Positions 56,527 to 64,000 of a stretch of DNA of 64,000 nt are shown here, in pieces (the stretch's first letter is position 1; each line of letters opens with the position of its first letter). The position numbers and the translations under genes are program-made. The stretch is taken from NCBI GenBank assembly GCA_032433765.1, contig JAVIAB010000092.1, forward strand, positions 32,639,034-32,703,033, given 5' to 3'. This stretch comes from Megaustenia siamemsis. Its lineage: Eukaryota; Mollusca; Gastropoda; Stylommatophora; Ariophantidae. Below the pieces are notes generated by a model. It was not told the DNA's origin. It worked only from the letters and a program-made list of their open reading frames with translations, and did no database searches.

Positions 56527-56705
56527 TGAAGGTAAAGGTAAAGCACGAGACTTGAATCGGCGTCTTAACACGCGAGTTTTCACCGATATGTGCTTGACCG
56601 CCTATCCAGATGTGTTCGGGGACGTAAGGATAGTGTCGCTTCAAGCATCGAAACTCAAAATGCGAGGCGGCATTCCTCACCTTCCCAAAGTACTACCCCT
56701 GGTAC
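56527..56705 (-). mobile_element. SINE-C 3' half, truncated
   Basis: Plus-strand AAGGTAAAGGTAAAGCACGA then CTTGAATCGGCGTCTTAACA, and GGCGGCATTCCTCACCTTCC, then CCCTGGTACCA, match 16118-16300. It ends at the core where the 46-bp array begins. Confidence 0.88.
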
Positions 56706-58370
56706 CATATCATATCTTCTACAGACTAAGGATAGTTAGTGAAAGTGCTCAACTCTCATATCTTCTACAGACCCATGAAAGGTAGTAAAAGTGCTCAACT
56801 CTCATATCTTCTACAGACTCAGGAAAGTTAGTAAAAGTGCTCAAATTTCATATCATCTACAGACCCATGAAAGGTAGTGAAAGTGCTCAACTCTCATATA
56901 TACTACAGACTCAGGAAAGTTAGTAAAAGTGCTCAACTCTCATATCTTCTACAGACTCAGGAAAGTTAGTAAAAGTGCTCAAATTTCATATCATCTACAG
57001 ACCCATGAAAGGTAGTGAAAGTGCTCAACTCTCATATATACTACAGACTCAGGAAAGTTAGTAAAAGTGCTCAACTCTCATATCTTCTACAGATCAATGA
57101 AATAGTGAAAGTGCTCAACTCTCATATATACTACAGACCTATGAAATGTAGTGAAAGTGCTCAACTCTTATATCTTCTACAGACTCAGGAAAGGTAGTGA
57201 AAGTGCTCAACTCTTATATCTTATACAGACTCAGGAAAGTTAGTGAAAGTGCTCAACTCTCATATCTTCTACAGATCAATGAAATAGTGAAAGTGCTCAA
57301 CTCTCATATCTTCTACAGACCAATGAAAGGTAGTAAAAGTGCTCAACTCTCATATCTTCTACAGACCCATGAAAGATAGTGAAAGTGCTAAACTCTCATA
57401 TCTTCTAAAGACCCATGAAAGGTAGTGAAAGTGCTCAACTCTCATATCTTCTACAGACCAATGAAAGGTAGTGAAAGTGCTCAACTCTCATATCTTCTAC
57501 AGACCCATGAAAGATAGTGAAAGTGCTCAACTCTCATATCTTCTACAGACCAATGAAAGGTAGTGAAAGTGCCCAACTCTCATATCTTCTACAGACTCAG
57601 GAAAGTTAGTGAAAGTGCTCAACTCTCATATCTTCTACAGACCAATGAAAGTTAGTGAAAGTGCCCAACTCTCATATCTTCTACAGACTCAGGAAAGTTG
57701 GTGAAAGTGCTCAACTCTCACATCTTCTACAGACCCATAAAAGGTAGTGAAAGTGCTCAACTCTCATATATATTACAGACCAATGAAAGGTAGTGAAAGT
57801 GCTCAACTCTCATATATACTACAGACCAATGAAAGGTAGTGAAAGTGCTGACTCCTCATATCTTCTACAGACTCAGGAAAGGTAGTGAAAGTGCTCAACT
57901 CTCATATCTTCTACAGACCCATGAAAGGTAGTGAAAGTGCTCAACTTTCATATATACTACAGACCAATGAAAGGTAGTGAAAGTGCTCAACTCTCATATA
58001 TACTACAGACTCAGGAAAGTTAGTGAAAGTGCTCAACTCTCATATCTTCTACAGACCCACGAAAGGTAGTGAAAGTGCTCAACTCTCAGATACACTACAT
58101 ACCAATGAAAGGTAGTGAAAGTGCTCAACTCTCATATCTTCTACAGACCCATGAAAGGTAGTGAAAGTGCTCAACTCTCATATCTTCTACAGACCCACGA
58201 AAGGTAGCGAAAGTGCTCAACTCTCATATCTTCTACAGACCCATGAAAGGTAGTGAAAGTGCTCAACTCTCATATCTTCTACAGACCCATGAAAGGTAGT
58301 GAAAGTGCTCAACTCTCATATCTTCTACAGACCCACGAAAGGTAGCGAAAGTGCGCAGCTTTCATATCTT
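56706..58370. repeat. 46-bp satellite, about 36 copies
   Basis: Unit CATATCTTCTACAGACCCAT then GAAAGGTAGTGAAAGTGCTC AACTCT. Frequent variants: ACTCAGGAAAGTTAG, CAATGAAAGG, TATATACTAC. Copies are moderately diverged, so the array is older than the 30- or 57-bp ones. Confidence 0.95.
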
Positions 58371-58519
58371 CTTTATACCCATATAAATAAATTGAGAACA
58401 CTCGGCTCTCGTATCTTCATTTCCATAACAAGCTACCGAGAGTACTGGGCTCTCTTGTTTATTCTTCTCTGTTTGTTCTTGGTCAGAGAGCGACAAAACA
58501 AGTCATGGCTAACTCGTCT

Positions 58520-58840
58520 TCTAACATTCTGTAGGGCAACAATACCATTTGACCACTTTATTTAATCTAACATTCTGTAGGGCAACAATACCATTTGACC
58601 ACTTTATTTAATCTAACATTCTGTAGGGCAACAATACCATTTGACCACTTTATTTAATCTAACATTCTGTAGGGCAACAATACCATTTGACCACTTTATT
58701 TAATCTAACATTCTGTAGGGCAACAATACCATTTGACCACTTTATTTAATCTAACATTCTGTAGGGCAACAATACCATTTGACCACTTTATTTAATCTAA
58801 CATTCTGTAGGGCAACAATACCATTTGACCACTTTATTTC
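58520..58840. repeat. 46-bp repeat, 7 nearly identical copies, different sequence
   Basis: TCTAACATTCTGTAGGGCAA then CAATACCATTTGACCACTTTATTTAA. Copies start at 58520, 58566 and so on with no visible differences. Unrelated in sequence to the neighbouring 46-bp array. Confidence 0.97.
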
Positions 58841-59448
58841 CCACCCTTCGTATGTTATCGCAAGCCTGGTTTAGTGTCGCATCCTTTATTATTTTCCCCG
58901 ACATGTCTTTCTTTTTATCTTCCTTAGAGCTACTTTCTTCATGAGCGTACACAGCATGACAGCTATTGCTATGATTATTTTCCTTGACATCGTTTGAGTA
59001 CGTTATTTAACTCCAGCTTCTTTCTGACATCATTGACTGAATATTATATTGGATGTACCTGTTGAGCATATCATATTATCATTAAATATTTAGAATGGTA
59101 TAAACTTTTCTAGCTTTGTTGATCCTTTTGCTGATATCCACACTGGCTCCCCCATCTAGTGTTGCTATTTTTTTTCAAAGTGTATTAATTTATTTACCGG
59201 GCGATGCCTTGGGAGTTGAAAGGTTCTCTAGAAGCATCAGGGGTCAAATTGTGTGTAAAACAGGAGTAACTGGCATCAACACATTTTATAATAAATACTT
59301 GATAAGCGGAAATGAGTTATCTACAGGCAAGGCGAAGATGTACATATCTCTAACTCGGGTTTTTTTTTTAACAGGAGATTATTTGTTTGTATTTGTGCAT
59401 CTTTCAAGTGTTTATTCGATTAGTTTCGTTCTGTTTCTGCTTTTATTC
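58841..59448. other. No gene seen
   Basis: A 127-residue frame (59116-59499) is hydrophobic and runs into LINE-alpha sequence. No motif; not called. Confidence 0.4.
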
Positions 59449-59671
59449 TGTAATGAGAAGGGAACAGCTGGAATATTTTGTGACAACAGGAAAATTTGAG
59501 GGACGAAAAGATAGAGGGAAGCAAAGAGAAAAGATATAAGGCAGCTTAAGAGAATGGCTTGGCAGGTCAACAACGGAAGTAATAAATAACTGTCGGAATC
59601 GGAAGTTGTGGAGAGACATGATTACCTACGACAGCAAGCATGGTACTTGATGATGATGATGATGATGATGA
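59449..59671 (+). mobile_element. LINE-alpha 3' fragment
   Basis: AATGAGAAGGGAACAGCTGG then TTTGAGGGACGAAAAGATAG and AGAGACATGATTACCTACGA, ending GGTACTTGATGATGATGATG with an eight-unit GAT run. It has small deletions relative to 34953-35238. No clear TSD. Confidence 0.88.
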
Positions 59672-60916
59672 TATCTTCTGCGTACATCTCTAGACATTAA
59701 CATTAATGAGTTCGAAGAAAGCATTCGTCAGCTGAAGGCTGATGACATCACCATACAGATATAGTGATAGGCCTTCTCTTCTCTGCAATGGTTCCCCCAT
59801 GTCATAATTTTTAGTAGTTGAGAAATACTGAAGTTTTGTGCTGGGAGATCACTCGTTTCGCTTAAATAATTTATATGACTAAACTAGGACTTTACCGAAA
59901 ACAATTTGTGGTCTTGACTATATTTGAATCTAAACTAATCGACACTGTACCTTGCCATTTGAGATGTGTATTGACTCAGGTCACTTAGTATCCAACATGT
60001 TTAATAGCTAGCACTTTCTTTCTCACAAATATAACCTAACCGACTGTAAAATAACGGAGCTAACGCGATACAGATTTTATTAACAGACAACTATTTTCCA
60101 ACCTTTTCAGATAACAAGAAAATGTGAGTCGCACTGTCCGTAACATTCTTGCTGGCATTACACATTCTCTCATGATTAAAATATACAAGTTGTTTCTAGT
60201 TGGTCAGATACAAACACAAAACGTAAACCTGGCAACAAATCTATCTGAAGTTGCACAAGAATTATCTCCTCTGTATGAGTGGATCCAACTGCAGAGATCT
60301 GACTTGATAAATCAGTGAAAATGGTAATATCGCATGGCTGTGTTATCAACATTCTGAACATGAAACAATGTTGCAATAGTGTTATCAACACTTTCGACAT
60401 AACGAGCATATTAAACACTTATTTGGAGGGAAAGGGATAAGAGACAGCCATCGCAAATTGACATAATCCTTGCTCTATAAAACAATGTGTGTTTCGTCTT
60501 TTCTGTTTCAGCATTTAGAATTACGACTGCCCAGAACATAGAAGCAAGTTACAATATAAAGTAATATAAGAACACGTATTTTTTTCAATTCCAAATAACA
60601 CATTTGAAATGTCACGATATTCTATTTTCTTAATGAGCACTTTTCTTACTTTCTTTTCATTTGTCACAACAAAGCAGTCAGTGTCTAGTACGTCTATGAC
60701 CATTTTATCCATGCAAACGTTCTTGCGCTTTCCAATATAAAAGCATTTAGCTTTTTCTCTCTTCCTTAAAGATTGCTTCACTAAACACAATATATCATGT
60801 CAAAATGGTGCTTTCTGTGAGAATCTTATTGCTTGGTGTGGTCGCTATTTTGTACAACTCTTCAAACTCCCACCTTGTTTTGTCCTAACAAAGTGTTTTA
60901 ATGTTACGCCCTTGAA
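59672..60916. other. No gene seen
   Basis: Frames of 64-89 residues (for example 60521-60790 minus) lack recognised motifs. No repeats. An old LINE scrap on the minus strand near 60600-60750 (KCFYIGKRKNVCMD) is possible but unsupported. Confidence 0.35.
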
Positions 60917-62075
60917 ATGCCAACTTCATGCTGCTCATATCAATTAACAAATGCCAACTTCATGCTGCTCATATCATTCCATTCAACAAATACCAACTTC
61001 ATGCTGCTCATATCAATTAACAAATGCCAACTTCATGCTGTTCATATCAATCAACAAATGCCAACTTCATGCGGCCCATATCAATCAACAAATGCCAACT
61101 TCATGCTGCTCATATCAATCAACAAATGCCAACTTCATGCTGCCCATATCAATCAACGAATGCCAACTTCATGTTGCTCATATCAATCAACAAATGCCAA
61201 CTTCATGCTGCTCATATCAATCAACAAATGCCAACTTCATGCTGCTCATATCAATCAACAAATACCAACGTCTTGCTGCTCATATCAATCAACAAATGCC
61301 AACTCCATGCTGCTCATATCAATCAACAAATACCAACTTCATGCTGCTCATATCAATCAACAAATGCCAACTTCATGCTGCTCATATCAATCAACAAATA
61401 CCAACTTCATGCTGCTCATATCAATCAACAAATGCCAACGTCTTGCTGCTCATATCAATCAACAAATGCCAACTTCATGCTGCTCATATCAATCAACAAA
61501 TACCAACTTCATGCTGCTCATATCAATCAACAAATGCCAACTTCATGCTGCTCATATCAATCAACAAATGCCAACTTCATGCTGCTCATATCAATCAACA
61601 AATGCCAACTTCATGCTGCTCATATCAATCAACAAATACCAACTTCATGCTGCTCATATCAATCAACAAATGCCAACGTCTTGCTGCTCATATCAATCAA
61701 CAAATACCAACTTCATGCTGCTCATATCAATCAACAAATGCCAACGTCTTGCTGCTCATATCAATCAACAAATACCAACTTCATGCTGCTCATATCAATC
61801 AACAAATGCCAACTTCATGCCGCTCATATCAATCAACAAATGCCAACTTCATGCCGCTCATATCAATCAACAAATGCCAACGTCTTGCTGCTCATATCAA
61901 TCAACAAATGCCAACGTCTTGCTGCTCATATCAATCAACAAATGCCAACGTCTTGCTGCTCATATCAATCAACAAATGCCAACGTCTTGCTGCTCATATC
62001 AATCAACAAATGCCAACGTCTTGCTGCTCATATCAATCAACAAATGCCAACTTCATGCCGCTCATATCAATCAAC
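60917..62075. repeat. 34-bp satellite, about 34 copies
   Basis: Unit CAACAAATGCCAACTTCATG then CTGCTCATATCAAT. Variants: AATACCAAC, GTCTTGCTG, ATGCCGCTC. Frames of 361-399 residues appear in all three phases because 34 shifts the frame by one each unit and the unit has no stop. They are not genes. Confidence 0.97.
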
Positions 62076-62394
62076 ATATTCATCTTTTCTATCTGTATAT
62101 GACAATTAACTCATAGCTTGGTGTTTCTCGTCGCCTTTCACTTTCACGAGTTGTTATATTTAGTTATAATGAAAACATTCTAATACAATTTCTTTCTCTG
62201 TTTGGTAAGTGTACTTCGCTCTAGAAATTATCAACACATCAGGCAACGTGCAAACCGAAGACAACATGGGTACACAAGACTAATTACAGGTCCAAACATT
62301 CAATTAACGCTAATCTCGCTACAGCCTGACCTTCAGTTAATTGTTCATTAAGAAAGATTGTCAAGATACCAGCAGTGTAAGCCTGAAGTATTGT
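62076..62394. other. No gene seen
   Basis: Unique AT-rich sequence. Confidence 0.4.
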
Positions 62395-62763
62395 CTATAT
62401 CTGCAATGTCGTTTCCTGTATAAATTTTACCGTCTTTTGCAATTCTTGCAGTGGCCCATATAGCCTTGTCTGCAGTGTTGTATCTATGGGCCAATGGATT
62501 TTCCCCAGTCCACTATACCCAGTGCAGTCCTGAAGTATGTGTTCAGCAGTCTGGGGCGCCTGTCCACATGTACAAGCAGCCGAGGTGCCGATCTTGAACC
62601 TTGCACACATGTGACTATGGAGTCGATTGTGTCCCGTTCTGAGGCGTATAATGACAACCTGTTCATATCTATTCATATTATGAAAGGCATCCCGATTTGG
62701 GGCTTGTGGTCCTCTGATTGATTTGATTATCTGTTTCGTATGATGGTCATGAGTGATACACAC
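62395..62763 (-). pseudogene. LINE-zeta C-terminal zinc-knuckle region (Jockey/I-like)
   Basis: An open 122-residue frame: MNRYEQVVIIRLRTGHNRLH, then RFKIGTSAACTCGQAPQTAE, HILQDCTGYSGLGKIHWPID, and LYGPLQELQKTVKFIQETTL. The CxCGxxxQTxEHILxxC pattern is the post-RNase H zinc knuckle found at the end of many RNase H-containing non-LTR retrotransposons, thought to bind element RNA. The frame is intact but the reverse transcriptase and RNase H parts are absent upstream, so this is a truncated 3' copy. Confidence 0.85.
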
Positions 62764-63880
62764 CGCTCGACAACAGCGCTAGTCACATCCACGACATGGC
62801 AATCTGTTTTGATAACAGCAGTTGGAGAGGATATTTATTTTACAATCACAGCTGCGTGGTAACAAACTTATTGGGTCAACAAGGATCTTCCTTGCCACTC
62901 AAGAAAGCTCTAGTACCTGTTTTATCACACCTTTTCTTTTGGTGTGACTTGCTTGTGAATTTAAGGATGATACTCCATAAAAGTTCACGATATGTCAGAT
63001 TGTTTCATAAATTTCAAATTAATCAGAACGTCGGGAATTATGATAATAAATGTCAAGTTACACAGAAATTCAAAACTGCGCATTTTTACATCACATAGAA
63101 TGTGCAAGGCTATATACATTGTCTTTATTATTTATGTATTCGTAGCTATATTGGCTCACAGTTGTAGAAAAATAAATGAAATTTGACGCTTATGAACCTC
63201 ACAATTTACTGGTATTATACGAGGTCAAATTTAGCATAGCTCTGACCTATTTACGTTATGATAGTATACACGTTAATTTCAAGCTTTATTGAATAATTAA
63301 TAAAACATCTTTCAAACAACCAACTCATAGCTGGTGGCTTGACCATTTATACTATTAATTTACTGTGTTTTTAATAATCTTACTGGTTGGGGATAGTAAT
63401 TAAAGCTTTAAAAAAACCTTACTAGCCTGGTAATAATAGTTAAATGTTAAATATAGCTTACTAGAATGTGATACAACCATTAATCAAATTAATTTATTTG
63501 TTGTCGATATAACATTCCATAAAACTTATTAGCTGATATTCCTTTAGTCAAGCTCAGAACTGGTGGTGTTTTCACTGCAGTGTGTTTTCATATAATTCTT
63601 TCTGGTCTGAATTTTCGTTTACGGGGATAGTGGTGGGCCGATCACACTCACATGATCACAAAGACAGCACGAATGTGGCGCTGGCGCGCAGAGATTTGTG
63701 CAATAAGCGACGAACAGTTGATTGAAGTGGAACGGTACCAGAATCCAGCTTTGCCCTGGGACGGAATGTGTGATCTGTTTTCGACTGCTTACCAGCTTCT
63801 GATTATCAATTAAAAAAACTAGTTTACGAGTTGATGATAATAAAGCATTTAGCCCAATCGGCTTAGTAGCTGTGTTTTGA
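62764..63880. other. No gene seen
   Basis: AT-rich. A frame of 100 residues at 62796-63098 has no recognisable motif. Confidence 0.4.
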
Positions 63881-63884
63881 AACT

Positions 63885-63960
63885 TAGAAAATATTTGAGT
63901 TATTTTTGGGCTATCATCATTGCACTCCGAACATGGTGATAGGTGCTCAGATACCCTCCT
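63885..63960 (-). pseudogene. LINE-RH 3' coding end
   Basis: Encodes SEHLSPCSECNDDSPKITQ followed by unrelated residues. Third copy of the C-terminal signature of LINE-RH (compare 28270-28330 and 6455). Confidence 0.6.
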
Positions 63961-64000
63961 CTGCATGCCCGCAGCGTCTAGCGATTAAAGACTCCAGTTC

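Noticed and set aside
60917..62116. Three overlapping frames of 361-399 residues
   Set aside because: The 34-bp period cycles one stop-free repeat through all three phases.

Overview
This window looks like AT-rich intergenic DNA from an animal nuclear genome, most likely a mollusc (perhaps a gastropod) or another lophotrochozoan. The grounds are tRNA-derived SINEs, several non-LTR retrotransposon (LINE) families with TGATGATG-type tails, a Tc1/mariner-related transposase, and many minisatellites. The species call is inference. I see no bacterial operon, rRNA, genuine single-copy tRNA or CRISPR. The only long intact protein-coding gene I can support is a transposase on the minus strand (2366-3643). 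One short cysteine-rich segment (52200-52341) could be a host exon, with low confidence.

Tandem repeats fill roughly 40% of the window (sum of the spans listed). The largest is a composite 57/74/27-bp satellite at 38433-49045. At 18565-27815 a higher-order block of about 4.6 kb is present twice. Each copy runs: 37-bp array, short unique segment, 46-bp array, unique segment, 21-bp array. Other arrays have units of 27, 66, 43, 49, 22, 24, 25, 26, 30, 23, 48, 46, 46 and 34 bp. The 43-bp array (4480-5572) is arranged as two facing arms, giving a foldback element about 1.1 kb long.

Mobile elements make up most of the rest. Target-site duplications (TSDs) that can be read directly give exact boundaries for many insertions: SINEs at 1474-1726, 6040-6285, 7031-7308, 21623-21970 and 50521-50781, and LINEs at 11309-12870, 17058-17491, 32247-32864 (nested inside another LINE, 31796-33688) and 51041-51423. 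All LINE copies are 5'-truncated, frameshifted or internally deleted. Names used here are local labels: LINE-alpha (3' end ..GGTACTTGATGATGATG), LINE-beta (GAA-type tail), LINE-gamma, LINE-delta, LINE-epsilon, LINE-zeta (Jockey/I-like zinc-knuckle C terminus), LINE-RH (RNase H); SINE-A, SINE-A', SINE-B, SINE-C. SINE-A, A' and C have different tRNA-like heads but share a central core and a similar 3' end.

Layout: 0-8 kb minisatellites, transposase, foldback, SINEs; 8-18 kb small arrays and LINE-alpha/delta; 18.5-27.8 kb duplicated satellite block; 27.8-38 kb LINE remnants, a 30-bp array and a nested LINE; 38.4-49 kb giant satellite; 49-56 kb SINE/LINE debris and a 23-bp array; 56-64 kb 46-, 46- and 34-bp arrays and LINE ends. 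Nothing here works together as a host pathway. The biology is that of retrotransposition and satellite expansion. Long reading frames inside the arrays come from repeat periods that are multiples of three and are not treated as genes.
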